In this document: positions 8,021 to 16,749 of the stretch, in pieces | How positions within the stretch are numbered: the first letter of the stretch is position 1 | Layout of the letters: every line of letters begins with the position of its first letter | DNA from: CBIFVZ01 sp966185765 | GTDB taxonomy: Bacteria > Pseudomonadota > Gammaproteobacteria > Enterobacterales > Enterobacteriaceae | DNA length: 50,137 bases | Assembly (NCBI GenBank): GCA_966185765.1 | Contig: CBIFVZ010000016.1 | Location: forward strand, 1-50,137 | Reading direction: 5' to 3' | Translations under genes and position numbers: made by a program | The notes under the pieces: model-generated | Told to the model about the DNA's origin: nothing | The model's input: only the letters and a program-made list of their open reading frames with translations | The model's database searches: none

Positions 8021-9469
8021 TTACGGGCGATAGACCTTCACATTGGCAAAGCCCTGCTCACGCAGATACAGCGCCTGTAAGCGGCTCATCACACCGCGCT
8101 CGCACCACAGCAAATAGGTTTTGCTCTGATCGAGGTCACCAAACTGCGTGCTGAGCTTATAGAACGGCAGCGAGATTACCTGCACGTTTTCCACTGCCAG
8201 CGGCTTATCGTCCTGCTCGTCAATGGAACGGATATCGAGAATCACATCGTCAGCACCAAAACCGTTTACGGTCTCGACTTCCACCACGTCCTGCTCGGTT
8301 TGCTGCGCGATTTCACGAATATCCAGGTTATTCGCCTCGGCCACAACGCGCTCAAGAATGCTAAAGTCAAAGTGCTCTTCTTCGGCTTCAATGCGCGCCT
8401 TTACCGCTTTCACGGTCGGGCTTTTGGATATTACGCCACAATATTCCGGCATGGTGCGGGCAAAATCTTCGGTGCCAATTTCACGCGCGATATCAATGAT
8501 GTGCTCTTTGTCCCAGGAAATCAGCGGGCGCAGCACCAGCGTATCAGACACATTGTCGATAAGGCGCAGGTTGGTCAGGGTCTGGCTGGAGACCTGGCCC
8601 AGCGCCTCACCGGTGACCAGCGCCTGCACGCCATAGCGCTCTGCCACTTTTGACGCCGCGCGTACCATCATACGCTTAAGCACCACGCCCATCTGACCGT
8701 CATCCACTTTCTCCAGAATCTCACCGACTACCGGTTCAAAGTTGATGGCGACAAAGCGTACACGATGCGAGCTGCCGTAACGGCTCCACAAATAATGCGC
8801 CACCTGACGCACGCCGATTTCATGTGCCGCCCCCCCCAGGTTGAAGAAGCAGTAGTGCACGCGGCAACCACGGCGCATCAGCATATAGCTCGACACACCG
8901 GAGTCAAAACCGCCGGAAATGAGCGACAACACATCTTCCTGGGTGCCAATAGGGAAACCGCCAATACCTTCATAGCGGCCTTTGACCAGCAGCAGCCTGT
9001 CATTTTCTATTTCGAGGTTAACGGTTACATCCGGATGAGTCAGCTTTACTTTCGCCGATTCAATATGCTGGTTCAATCCGCCCCCGACGTAGCGCTCCAC
9101 CTCAATGGAGGTGAACTCGTGCTTGCCACGACGCTTCACGCGCACACAGAACGTTTTGCCTTCGAGCTGCTCGCGGTAGAGCGCCAGCGCTTGCTCAAAA
9201 ATATCGTGCAGTGAGGTGTACGGTGCGTCTTCCACCTCAAGAATATGGTGAATACCGGGGATGCGAGTCAGCGCATCGCGAATAGCCGGGCGCTGTGCCT
9301 CGTCTTTGGCGCGCACTTCAATATGGTCCCAGTGACGGACCACGGCCAGGCTCTCATCGTAGTGTTTAAGTACATTGCGGATATTCCCGGTCAGAATCTT
9401 TATAAAGCGCAAACGCACGGACTGGCTTTTAATAGTGATTTCCGGGAACAATTTAATGATAAACTTCAT
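8021..9469 (-). CDS. thiI: tRNA 4-thiouridine sulfurtransferase / thiamine thiazole sulfur carrier ThiI
   Basis: ThiI makes 4-thiouridine at position 8 of tRNA and passes sulfur to ThiS for the thiazole ring of thiamine. The protein has 482 residues, as in E. coli. Domains in order are an N-terminal ferredoxin-like/THUMP region (KRRGKHEFTSIEVERYVGGG), a PP-loop ATP pyrophosphatase (SLISGGFDSGVSS), and a C-terminal rhodanese domain with the persulfide Cys in LLWCERGVMS. The partner Cys is in MPEYCGVISKSP. I chose the ATG giving MKFIIKLFPE; an upstream in-frame start would add 44 unconserved residues. It is divergent from xseB. Confidence 0.97.
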   Translation of the reverse strand: MKFIIKLFPEITIKSQSVRLRFIKILTGNIRNVLKHYDESLAVVRHWDHIEVRAKDEAQRPAIRDALTRIPGIHHILEVEDAPYTSLHDIFEQALALYREQLEGKTFCVRVKRRGKHEFTSIEVERYVGGGLNQHIESAKVKLTHPDVTVNLEIENDRLLLVKGRYEGIGGFPIGTQEDVLSLISGGFDSGVSSYMLMRRGCRVHYCFFNLGGAAHEIGVRQVAHYLWSRYGSSHRVRFVAINFEPVVGEILEKVDDGQMGVVLKRMMVRAASKVAERYGVQALVTGEALGQVSSQTLTNLRLIDNVSDTLVLRPLISWDKEHIIDIAREIGTEDFARTMPEYCGVISKSPTVKAVKARIEAEEEHFDFSILERVVAEANNLDIREIAQQTEQDVVEVETVNGFGADDVILDIRSIDEQDDKPLAVENVQVISLPFYKLSTQFGDLDQSKTYLLWCERGVMSRLQALYLREQGFANVKVYRP

Positions 9470-9765
9470 GGCGACTAAAGGTTCGTTGGTCAGCCACGAC
9501 TGCGATGAGCACTGGCTGAAAGTAGTAGTACACAGGTCAGCAACGGCGTGCCTGCAATCCGGGACGCGCAAGTATACCACCATCCCTGTGAGACTGCTCA
9601 CATAACCACAGCCGCCCTCTTAAATGATGGGCTGCGGCCTGGCGGTAACGGCACTTCCCTTTCCATACTTACCGCATACCGCGCCTGAAGTGTGAAGGGG
9701 ATATTTGATTATCATTTTATCTCCGTTACCATGACGGATTCGCGAAAACTAAGCACAGAGCCACT

Positions 9766-10008
9766 ATGCCGAAAAAGAATGAAAGCCCGGCCAGCTTCGA
9801 GAAAGCGCTTGCGGAGCTTGAGCAGATTGTCAGCCATCTTGAGAGCGGCGAACTGCCGCTGGAAGAGGCGCTGAGTGAATTCGAACGCGGTGTTGCGCTC
9901 GCACGCCAGGGCCAACTCAAGCTGCAGCAGGCAGAGCAGCGCGTACAGATTCTCCTTAGTGACAGTGAAGAGGCCCCGCTGGCCCCCTTTACACCGGATG
10001 CCCAGTAA
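9766..10008 (+). CDS. xseB: Exodeoxyribonuclease VII small subunit
   Basis: This is the small subunit of exonuclease VII, which degrades single-stranded DNA together with XseA (encoded elsewhere). It has 80 residues, the E. coli length, and is highly helical with FEKALAELEQIVSHLESGELPLEEAL as the family core. Its stop overlaps the ispA start by one base (TAATG), coupling it to the isoprenoid genes. The usual operon xseB-ispA-dxs-yajO is preserved. Confidence 0.97.
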   Translation: MPKKNESPASFEKALAELEQIVSHLESGELPLEEALSEFERGVALARQGQLKLQQAEQRVQILLSDSEEAPLAPFTPDAQ

Positions 10009-10907
10009 TGAACTTTACCGCTTTAATGCAAGCCCGCGCCGAGCAGGCAAACCAGGCGTTGCTGCGTTTTATTGCCCCACAGCCGTTTCAGAACACGCCT
10101 CTGGTTGATGCCATGCAGCATGGCGCACTATTAGGCGGTAAGCGGCTACGCCCTTTTCTGGTGTACGCAACCGGGGAGATGTTTGGCGTCGCGCCGCAGG
10201 CGTTAGATGCCCCTGCCGCCGCGGTGGAATGCATTCATGCCTACTCGCTTATTCACGATGATTTACCCGCTATGGATGACGACGCGCTACGTCGCGGTCA
10301 GCCGACCTGCCACATTAAATTTGGCGAAGCGAACGCTATTCTTGCTGGCGATGCCCTACAAACGCTGGCGTTTTCTATACTGGTTGATGCGCCCATGCCT
10401 GGCGTGAATACACAACAGCGTCTGGCTATGGTTTCTGAGCTGGCCCAGGCAAGCGGTGTGGTCGGTATGTGCGGTGGTCAGGCGCTCGATCTGGCAGCCG
10501 AAGGCCAACAGGTTTCACTTGATATGCTTGAGCGCATCCACCGACTCAAAACCGGCGCACTCATTCGTGCTGCTGTACGCCTGGGCGCATTGAGCGCCGG
10601 CGAGCCGGGACGGCAAGCCATGCCCCTGCTGGATAGTTATGCCAGCAACATCGGTCTGGCGTTTCAGGTACAGGACGACATTCTCGATGTGGTGGGCGAC
10701 ACCGCCACCATTGGCAAAAGCCAGGGACGCGATTTACAGCTTGGTAAAAGCACCTATCCTGCACTGCTTGGACTGGAGCAGGCCAAAGCTAAAGCGCAGA
10801 GCCTGTGCAACAACGCACTTGAGGCGCTTACGGACCTCAGGCACGCATCCCTGGACACCTCAGCGCTGGAAGCACTGGCACGCTACGTTATTGAGCGTGA
10901 TAAATAA
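10008..10907 (+). CDS. ispA: Farnesyl diphosphate synthase (geranyltranstransferase)
   Basis: The enzyme condenses DMAPP and then GPP with IPP to make farnesyl diphosphate, feeding ubiquinone, undecaprenyl phosphate and heme O synthesis. It has 299 residues, the E. coli length. The first Asp-rich motif is HDDLPAMDDDALRRG and the second is QVQDDILDVVGD. The IPP-binding GGKRLRPFL is near residue 45. It sits between xseB (1-base overlap) and dxs (19-base gap) in one operon. Confidence 0.97.
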   Translation: MNFTALMQARAEQANQALLRFIAPQPFQNTPLVDAMQHGALLGGKRLRPFLVYATGEMFGVAPQALDAPAAAVECIHAYSLIHDDLPAMDDDALRRGQPTCHIKFGEANAILAGDALQTLAFSILVDAPMPGVNTQQRLAMVSELAQASGVVGMCGGQALDLAAEGQQVSLDMLERIHRLKTGALIRAAVRLGALSAGEPGRQAMPLLDSYASNIGLAFQVQDDILDVVGDTATIGKSQGRDLQLGKSTYPALLGLEQAKAKAQSLCNNALEALTDLRHASLDTSALEALARYVIERDK

Positions 10908-10926
10908 AACACACAATGAGTCTCTG

Positions 10927-12789
10927 ATGAGTTTTGATACCGCCAAATACCCAACGCTTGCTCTGGTTGAATCAACCCAGGAGCTGCGTTCGCTGCCAAA
11001 AGAGAGCCTGCCGAAGCTTTGCGATGAGTTACGCCGCTATCTGCTGGACAGCGTCAGCCGCTCCAGCGGGCACTTCGCCTCCGGTCTTGGCACCATTGAG
11101 CTGACCGTCGCACTGCACTATGTCTATAACACGCCGTTCGACAGGCTCATCTGGGATGTCGGTCATCAGGCTTATCCGCATAAAATTCTCACCGGGCGTC
11201 GCGATAAAATCGGCACTATTCGCCAGAAAGGTGGACTGCATCCGTTCCCGTGGCGTGAAGAGAGTGAATATGACGTGCTAAGCGTGGGTCATTCTTCTAC
11301 CTCCATCAGCGCCGGTATCGGTGTTGCAGTGGCCGCAGAAAAAGAAGGCAAAGACCGACGCACGGTATGTGTGATTGGCGATGGCGCCATCACCGCTGGC
11401 ATGGCCTTTGAGGCGATGAACCATGCCGGTGATATTCGCCCGGATATGCTGGTTATCCTCAACGACAACGAAATGTCAATTTCCGAGAACGTTGGCGCAC
11501 TCAATAACCATCTGGCACAGCTGCTGTCTGGCAAGCTGTACTCCAGCCTGCGCGAAGGCGGTAAAAAAGTGTTCTCCGGCGTCCCGCCGATTCGTGAATT
11601 GCTTAAGCGTACCGAAGAGCACATCAAAGGCATGGTGGTGCCTGGTACGCTATTTGAGGAACTGGGCTTTAACTATATTGGCCCGGTGGACGGCCACGAC
11701 GTGCTGGGGCTTATCACCACGCTTAAAAACATGCGTGACCTGAAAGGTCCGCAGTTCCTGCACATCATGACCAAAAAAGGCCGCGGCTATGAGCCTGCGG
11801 AAAAAGATCCGATTACCTTCCACGCCGTGCCGAAGTTTGACCCCAGCAGCGGGATGCTGCCTAAATCCAGCGGCGGTCTGCCGAGCTACTCAAAGATTTT
11901 TGGCGACTGGTTATGCGAGGTGGCGAACAAAGATGAAAAGCTGATGGCGATCACGCCTGCCATGCGCGAAGGTTCCGGTATGGTTGAGTTTTCGCGCCAG
12001 CATCCTGACCGTTACTTCGACGTGGCGATTGCCGAGCAGCATGCGGTGACCTTTGCCGCCGGGCTTGCTATTGGCGGCTATAAACCCGTTGTGGCCATTT
12101 ACTCTACTTTCCTGCAACGCGCCTATGACCAGGTCATTCACGACGTGGCTATCCAGAAACTGCCTGTGCTGTTTGCCATCGATCGTGCCGGGATCGTGGG
12201 TGCCGACGGTCAGACACACCAGGGGGCGTTCTGTCTGAGTTTCCTGCGCTGCATCCCGGATATGGTCATAATGACCCCGAGCGATGAAAACGAGTGCCGC
12301 CAGATGCTGTGGACCGGCTACCAGTACGAGCAGGGGCCAAGCGCCGTGCGTTACCCGCGCGGTACGGGCACAGGGGCCGAACTGGCACCGCTTACTTTAC
12401 TGCCCATTGGCAAAGGCGTGAAAAAACGCGACGGTGAAAAGCTGGCAATTCTGAACTTTGGTACGCTGTTGTGCGACGCGCAGACAGTGGCTGAACGCAT
12501 GAACGCCACGCTTGTGGATATGCGTTTTGTGAAACCCCTTGATGAGGCACTGATACTCGAACTTGCCGCCAGCCACGAGGCGCTGGTGACAGTAGAAGAA
12601 AATGCCATCATGGGTGGGGCAGGCAGCGGCGTGAATGAGTTACTGATGGCTCACCGCCGCGCGGTGCCGGTGCTCAATCTCGGCCTGCCTGACCACTTTA
12701 TCCCGCAAGGCACGCAGGAAGAAGCGCGTGCGGATATTGGGCTTACCGCCGACGGCATGGAAAAGCGCATCCGCGCCTGGCTTACCTGA
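10927..12789 (+). CDS. dxs: 1-deoxy-D-xylulose-5-phosphate synthase
   Basis: Dxs condenses pyruvate and glyceraldehyde 3-phosphate to DXP, the first step of the MEP isoprenoid pathway and a precursor for thiamine and pyridoxal. It has 620 residues, as in E. coli. The thiamine diphosphate motif begins GDGAITAGMAFEAMNHAG and ends with NDNEMSIS. The catalytic His lies in SRSSGHFASGLG. The transketolase central and C-terminal domains follow. The ATG giving MSFDTAKYPT was chosen; an earlier in-frame start would run through ispA. Confidence 0.97.
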   Translation: MSFDTAKYPTLALVESTQELRSLPKESLPKLCDELRRYLLDSVSRSSGHFASGLGTIELTVALHYVYNTPFDRLIWDVGHQAYPHKILTGRRDKIGTIRQKGGLHPFPWREESEYDVLSVGHSSTSISAGIGVAVAAEKEGKDRRTVCVIGDGAITAGMAFEAMNHAGDIRPDMLVILNDNEMSISENVGALNNHLAQLLSGKLYSSLREGGKKVFSGVPPIRELLKRTEEHIKGMVVPGTLFEELGFNYIGPVDGHDVLGLITTLKNMRDLKGPQFLHIMTKKGRGYEPAEKDPITFHAVPKFDPSSGMLPKSSGGLPSYSKIFGDWLCEVANKDEKLMAITPAMREGSGMVEFSRQHPDRYFDVAIAEQHAVTFAAGLAIGGYKPVVAIYSTFLQRAYDQVIHDVAIQKLPVLFAIDRAGIVGADGQTHQGAFCLSFLRCIPDMVIMTPSDENECRQMLWTGYQYEQGPSAVRYPRGTGTGAELAPLTLLPIGKGVKKRDGEKLAILNFGTLLCDAQTVAERMNATLVDMRFVKPLDEALILELAASHEALVTVEENAIMGGAGSGVNELLMAHRRAVPVLNLGLPDHFIPQGTQEEARADIGLTADGMEKRIRAWLT

Positions 12790-12849
12790 CGCCGCTTTCG
12801 CTCCTGCTATGCTTAGGTGGTAAATAACCATCCGTGGCAGGAGTGAAGA

Positions 12850-13824
12850 ATGCACTATCTCCCCTTAGGAACTACCGACCTGCGCGTGTCGCGCCTGTGC
12901 CTCGGCTGCATGACGTTTGGTGAACCCAACCGTGGCAATCATGCCTGGACCTTACCCGAAGAAAGCAGCCGTCCCCTCATTAAACGCGCGCTGGAAGGCG
13001 GCATTAACTTTTTCGACACGGCTAACAGCTACTCCGACGGCAGCAGCGAAGAGATTGTCGGCCGCGCGCTGCGCGATTTTGCCCGCCGTGACGAAGTGGT
13101 CGTCGCCACCAAGGTCTATCACCAGACTGGTGATTTACCGCAGGGGCTGTCGCGTGCACAAATCCTGCGCTCGATTGATGACAGCCTCAAGCGCTTAGGA
13201 ATGGATTATGTCGATCTGCTGCAAATTCACCGCTGGGATTACAACACGCCAATTGAAGAAACCCTTGAAGCCCTGCACGATGTGGTAAAAGCCGGTAAGG
13301 CGCGCTATATCGGTGCATCTTCCATGTACGCCCGTCAGTTTGCCCGCGCGCTGTATACCCAGGACAGGCATGGATGGACACGCTTTGTCACCTTGCAGAA
13401 TCAGTACAACCTGATTCAGCGCGAGGAAGAACGTGAAATGTTACCGCTGTGCTATGAAGAAAACGTCGCGGTGATTCCCTGGAGTCCGCTGGCGCGAGGC
13501 CGCCTGACGCGTCCGTGGGGAGAAACCTCAGCCCGTTCGGTTTCCGATGAATTTGGCAAAACGCTGTACGTTGAAAGTGAAGAAAACGACGCACAGATTG
13601 CCGAGCGGCTGGCCTACGTCGCCAAAGATAAAGGTGCAACGCGCGCCCAGGTGGCACTGGCCTGGCTGTTAAGCAAACCGGCCATTGCCGCACCGATTAT
13701 CGGCACCTCGCGCGAGGAGCAGCTTGATGAACTGCTGGCAGCGGTGGATTTGCAGCTGGCGCCCGAGGAGATTGCCGAGCTGGAAACGCCGTATCGTCCC
13801 CACCACGTAGTGGGATTTTCATAA
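12850..13824 (+). CDS. yajO: Aldo/keto reductase family protein YajO
   Basis: This is an aldo-keto reductase family protein of 324 residues, the same length as E. coli YajO. The E. coli protein is linked genetically and biochemically to forming DXP from ribulose 5-phosphate for thiamine synthesis. Visible AKR features are FFDTANSYSDGSSEE with the catalytic Asp and Tyr, ATKVYHQTG with the Lys, the His in LLQIHRWDYN, and the NADP-binding C-terminal PIIGTSREEQLDEL. It follows dxs by 60 bases with AGGAGTGAAG before the ATG. It is the last gene of this plus-strand cluster. Confidence 0.94.
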   Translation: MHYLPLGTTDLRVSRLCLGCMTFGEPNRGNHAWTLPEESSRPLIKRALEGGINFFDTANSYSDGSSEEIVGRALRDFARRDEVVVATKVYHQTGDLPQGLSRAQILRSIDDSLKRLGMDYVDLLQIHRWDYNTPIEETLEALHDVVKAGKARYIGASSMYARQFARALYTQDRHGWTRFVTLQNQYNLIQREEEREMLPLCYEENVAVIPWSPLARGRLTRPWGETSARSVSDEFGKTLYVESEENDAQIAERLAYVAKDKGATRAQVALAWLLSKPAIAAPIIGTSREEQLDELLAAVDLQLAPEEIAELETPYRPHHVVGFS

Positions 13825-13870
13825 CCCATGCTCAATGCCACTAACAGCAACAATCCTGGCAATTAAAAAG

Positions 13871-14134
13871 CACACTCTCACAGTGTGGAGTGTTGTACCC
13901 CGCTGAAATCGGCGAACCGGAGGCCGGAAGACAAAGCCAGACCGCCGTGATGGCGGGCGCAGCGCCGCGAGGTGAGCGCACCGCGAAGCGGCGATTTCTT
14001 TGCGGGGTCGCGGGGATTGTTAAGGGGGATGCGAAAGGCAATGACGTCGCGTTGTACCACACAACGCATAGTGAACCGAATATTCACTGAACCTTACACT
14101 ATCAATACTCCCCCAGAGCCGAATATATTCGGCT
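13871..14134. repeat. GC-rich, hairpin-rich intergenic element of unknown nature
   Basis: This lies between convergent yajO and pgpA. It begins with the inverted repeat CACACT/AGTGTG (13871-13887). It contains an 8-base direct repeat GTTGTACC at 13892 and 14051, about 159 bases apart. The right copy sits in a perfect hairpin GCGTTGT/ACAACGC (14049-14067). Then come AGTGAA/TTCACT (14070-14088) and the perfect 18-bp palindrome AGCCGAATATATTCGGCT (14117-14134). The interior is GC-rich with further short inverted repeats such as CGCCGC/GCGGCG. Short open frames cross it on both strands, but none looks like a protein. It could be a small non-autonomous repeat, a remnant or a structured RNA. Confidence 0.45.
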
Positions 14135-14143
14135 GAATGATAC

Positions 14144-14176
14144 AAAAAAGGGCGCTACCGTCCGGTTGCGCCCTTT
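14144..14176 (-). terminator. Intrinsic terminator of pgpA
   Basis: The stem is AAAGGGCGC / GCGCCCTTT with a 12-base loop. On the minus strand it is followed by a T run (six T from 14149 down to 14144). It lies about 20 bases after the pgpA stop and ends the nrdR-to-pgpA transcript. Confidence 0.85.
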
Positions 14177-14196
14177 CTCAAAAAAAACCAATAAAC

Positions 14197-14712
14197 TTAA
14201 ATCAACCCAATCGGCCACTGGACGCTAATCAGCCAGATAATCGCCGCCGAAAGCACCCCGGCGATAATGTCATCGACCATAATCCCCATACCGCCGTGAA
14301 CATTTCTGTCAAACCAGCGGATTGGCCACGGCTTCCACATATCGAGAATGCGGAAAATCACAAATCCCACGGCCACCCAACGCCAGTCGTTGACCGGGAT
14401 TGCCATCAGCGTTATCCACATACCAACAAACTCGTCCCAGACGATGCTGCCGTGGTCGTGCACCTTCATATCCTTTGCGGTGCGATGACAGATATACACA
14501 CCGATGCAAATGCTGAACATCACCACCAGTGAATAGAGCTGCCACGGCAGAAACGTCAGCAGCCACCAGAACGGTATCGCCGCAAGTGACCCCATTGTGC
14601 CTGGTACCACCGGACTCAGCCCACTGCCGAACCCGGTAGCCAGCAGATGCCAGGGATTGCGCAGACTAAGACGCCGTTTTGCCTCGGCCTTACTGTTGCG
14701 TAAAGTGGTCAT
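14197..14712 (-). CDS. pgpA: Phosphatidylglycerophosphatase A
   Basis: The enzyme dephosphorylates phosphatidylglycerol phosphate to phosphatidylglycerol in the inner membrane. The protein has 171 residues (172 in E. coli). Conserved stretches are NPWHLLATGFGSGLSPVVPGTMGSL near the start, HDHGSIVWDEFVGMW with acidic metal-binding residues, and FDRNVHGGMGIMVDDIIAG. Several hydrophobic helices are present. The start lies 23 bases inside the end of thiL, showing translational coupling. Confidence 0.95.
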   Translation of the reverse strand: MTTLRNSKAEAKRRLSLRNPWHLLATGFGSGLSPVVPGTMGSLAAIPFWWLLTFLPWQLYSLVVMFSICIGVYICHRTAKDMKVHDHGSIVWDEFVGMWITLMAIPVNDWRWVAVGFVIFRILDMWKPWPIRWFDRNVHGGMGIMVDDIIAGVLSAAIIWLISVQWPIGLI

Positions 14713-15667
14713 AGCCTTTCAGCTCCATCGTCACCGGTTTCTCACCCATCATGTAGTTTATGCCGTCGGCCAGAGCCGTGACCTGCCCGATACAGGTCCA
14801 GCGCGCCCCCAGGTTGCCCAGCGCCACGTCCAGCGCGCCACGATTACGCTCCGGCACGGTAAAGCACAGCTCGTAGTCTTCACCACCAGACAGCGCCCAA
14901 CGTAACGCCTGCTCGGGTGATACGTTTGCCGTGAGCGCCTCAGACAGTGGGAGCGCATCAAGATGAATACGTGCCCCGCAGCCGCTGGCTTTGAGGATAT
15001 GCAAAAGGTCAGAGGCCAGTCCGTCAGAGAGATCGATAGCGCTGCTGGCAAGACCACGCAGCGCCTGGCCCTGTAAAATACGCGGCGTCGGGCGCAAGTG
15101 TCGGCTGACCAGATAGTCAGCCTGCTCGCGGTTATCCACCTGCAACGTCTTTTGCAGTATCGCCAGCCCTGCCGCGCTGTCGCCCGGTGTACCGGTCACA
15201 TAGATCCAGTCACCCGGCTCTGCGCCACTGCGTTTAAGCGCACGCCCGGCTGGCACAAAGCCGTGAATGCCCAATGTCATCGACAGCGGTCCACGGGTGG
15301 TATCGCCGCCAATAAGCTGCATATCATAGTAATTAAGGCGCTCAAACAGGCTGTCGCTAAACACCTGTAGCCAGTCTTCATCCACCTGCGGCAGTGTAAG
15401 CGCCAGCGTCAGCCAGGCCGGATCGGCCCCCATTGCCGCAAGATCGCTCAGGTTCACCGCCAGCGCCTTGCAGGCTAAATCGGCCGGGTCAATATCTGCC
15501 AGGAAATGAATGCCTGACACCAGCGTATCCGTGCTTATCGCAAGCACCTGCTTGTCTGGCACTGTTAACAGCGCACAGTCATCACCAATCCCGGTTTCCA
15601 CATCGCGGCGCGCGCTGCGTGTGCGGTCAAAATAGCGGGCTATCAGTGAAAATTCACCGTTTGGCAT
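14690..15667 (-). CDS. thiL: Thiamine-monophosphate kinase
   Basis: ThiL phosphorylates thiamine monophosphate with ATP to thiamine diphosphate, the cofactor of Dxs encoded nearby. It has 325 residues, as in E. coli. N-terminal motifs are GEFSLIARYF and IGDDCALL. The Mg/ATP loop is LAVNLSDLAAMGADPAW, and later SSAIDLSDGLASDLLHI and LSGGEDYELCF are clear. It belongs to the PurM-like AIR synthase fold. It is downstream of nusB (57-base gap containing a hairpin) and overlaps pgpA. Confidence 0.96.
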   Translation of the reverse strand: MPNGEFSLIARYFDRTRSARRDVETGIGDDCALLTVPDKQVLAISTDTLVSGIHFLADIDPADLACKALAVNLSDLAAMGADPAWLTLALTLPQVDEDWLQVFSDSLFERLNYYDMQLIGGDTTRGPLSMTLGIHGFVPAGRALKRSGAEPGDWIYVTGTPGDSAAGLAILQKTLQVDNREQADYLVSRHLRPTPRILQGQALRGLASSAIDLSDGLASDLLHILKASGCGARIHLDALPLSEALTANVSPEQALRWALSGGEDYELCFTVPERNRGALDVALGNLGARWTCIGQVTALADGINYMMGEKPVTMELKGYDHFTQQ

Positions 15668-15689
15668 AGCTTCGCCTCTGGCTGGAATA

Positions 15690-15718
15690 GAAAAGAAGAA
15701 GGCCGGAGAAACCGGCCT
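15690..15718 (-). terminator. Hairpin between nusB and thiL
   Basis: A 7-bp stem AGGCCGG / CCGGCCT with loop AGAAA lies between the two genes. On the minus strand it is followed by TCTTCTTTTC. It could be a partial terminator that lowers thiL-pgpA expression relative to the riboflavin genes. Confidence 0.55.
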
Positions 15719-15724
15719 CTGAGA

Positions 15725-16144
15725 TTATTTCTTGCGGGGACGAATGTGCGGCGCAGCCTTGTCGAGCACGCCGTTGACAAACTTATGGCTGTCTTCTGCG
15801 CCGAAGGTTTTCGCAAGCTCAATACCTTCGTTGATAGCCACTTTGTAGGGCACATCTTCGCGTTTGGCCAGCTCATACAGCGACACACGCAGCACCGCCT
15901 TTTCAACCTGACCCAGCTCATCAAGCTGGCGCGACAGGTACGGCGTCATCAGGTCGTCGAGATACTTGCTGTTGGTCGCCACTCCAGAGAGCAGTTCACG
16001 AAAATACGCGACGTCAACATCCTTAACGTCCTGTTCTGCCAGGAACTGGTATTCAACATCGGCAATATCGTTTTTGGATATCTGCCAGGAGTAAAGCGCC
16101 TGAACGGCACACTCACGGGCGCGGCGACGAGCAGCAGGTTTCAC
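15725..16144 (-). CDS. nusB: Transcription antitermination factor NusB
   Basis: NusB pairs with S10 (NusE) on boxA RNA and supports antitermination on rRNA operons. It is a small all-helical cytosolic protein of 139 residues, as in E. coli. Family features are the N-terminal Arg-rich ARRRARECAVQALYSWQ and the conserved VAINEGIELAKTFG with DSHKFVNGVLDK near the end. It follows ribE by 22 bases in the classic ribD-ribE-nusB-thiL order. Confidence 0.97.
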   Translation of the reverse strand: MKPAARRRARECAVQALYSWQISKNDIADVEYQFLAEQDVKDVDVAYFRELLSGVATNSKYLDDLMTPYLSRQLDELGQVEKAVLRVSLYELAKREDVPYKVAINEGIELAKTFGAEDSHKFVNGVLDKAAPHIRPRKK

Positions 16145-16166
16145 ACAATTCCCCTTACTAAATTCT

Positions 16167-16637
16167 TCAAGCCTTAATGGCTTTCAGTACATTAATCATT
16201 TCCAGTGCGGTCAGAGCGGCTTCCGCACCTTTGTTACCGGCTTTAGTGCCAGCACGTTCGATAGCCTGTTCGATGCTTTCGGTAGTCAGTACGCCAAACG
16301 CAACCGGGATTTCGGCTTCCTGCGCCACGTGGGCGAGACCGTTGCTGGCACCGCCTGCAACGTATTCAAAGTGGGCAGTGCCACCGCGAATCACCGTACC
16401 AAGCGCGATGACCGCATCGTATTTACCGGTCTTTGCCAGCGCACCTGCGGCCAGCGGCAGCTCATAGGCACCCGGCACCCATACCACAGTAATATTAGCG
16501 TCTTTCACCTGTCCAATGCGCTTGAGCGCATCAACAGCGCCTTCAAGCAGGCTGTCATTGATGAAGTTGTTAAAACGCGCGATGGTGATGGCGACGCGGG
16601 CGTCAGGAGCAGCTACGTTAGCTTCAATAATGTTCAT
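16167..16637 (-). CDS. ribE: 6,7-dimethyl-8-ribityllumazine synthase
   Basis: The enzyme condenses the RibA/RibB-derived butanone phosphate with the RibD-derived pyrimidine to give lumazine, the last riboflavin precursor. It has 156 residues, the usual length, and the family assembles into 60-mer shells. Key stretches are ARFNNFINDSLLEGA, VPGAYELPLAA and the substrate loop ALGTVIRGGTAHFEYV with the catalytic His. The gene is also called ribH. It lies 112 bases downstream of ribD and 22 before nusB. Confidence 0.96.
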   Translation of the reverse strand: MNIIEANVAAPDARVAITIARFNNFINDSLLEGAVDALKRIGQVKDANITVVWVPGAYELPLAAGALAKTGKYDAVIALGTVIRGGTAHFEYVAGGASNGLAHVAQEAEIPVAFGVLTTESIEQAIERAGTKAGNKGAEAALTALEMINVLKAIKA

Positions 16638-16661
16638 ACTTATCCTTAACGGGTTCAGTTA

Positions 16662-16677
16662 GCCCCCGCAGGGGGGC
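16662..16677. other. GC hairpin upstream of ribE
   Basis: GCCCCC / GGGGGC with a 4-base loop sits in the 112-base gap between ribD and ribE, about 25 bases before the ribE start. There is no T tract. It might be an mRNA stability or processing element. There is no resemblance to an FMN riboswitch. Confidence 0.35.
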
Positions 16678-16749
16678 GGATTCTATCATAATCTTTTACG
16701 CGCTGCTTACGGTTTTCACCTTTGCGGCGTGTAAGGGGTTCGTTTATCT

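Noticed and set aside
9701..9722. Fur-box-like sequence upstream of xseB (TGATTATCATTTTATC)
   Set aside because: Only the central TGATTATCATT fits the Fur consensus and the flanks do not. No Fur control is expected for xseB-ispA-dxs.
13841..14087. Short minus-strand open frames of about 70 codons across the yajO-pgpA spacer
   Set aside because: Two different frames are open over the same GC-rich DNA, with Cys/Pro/Ser-rich products and no start signal. This is what inverted-repeat GC-rich DNA gives by chance.
16638..16749. FMN riboswitch in the ribD-ribE gap
   Set aside because: The gap is only 112 bases and has a single GC hairpin; none of the conserved RFN stretches is present.
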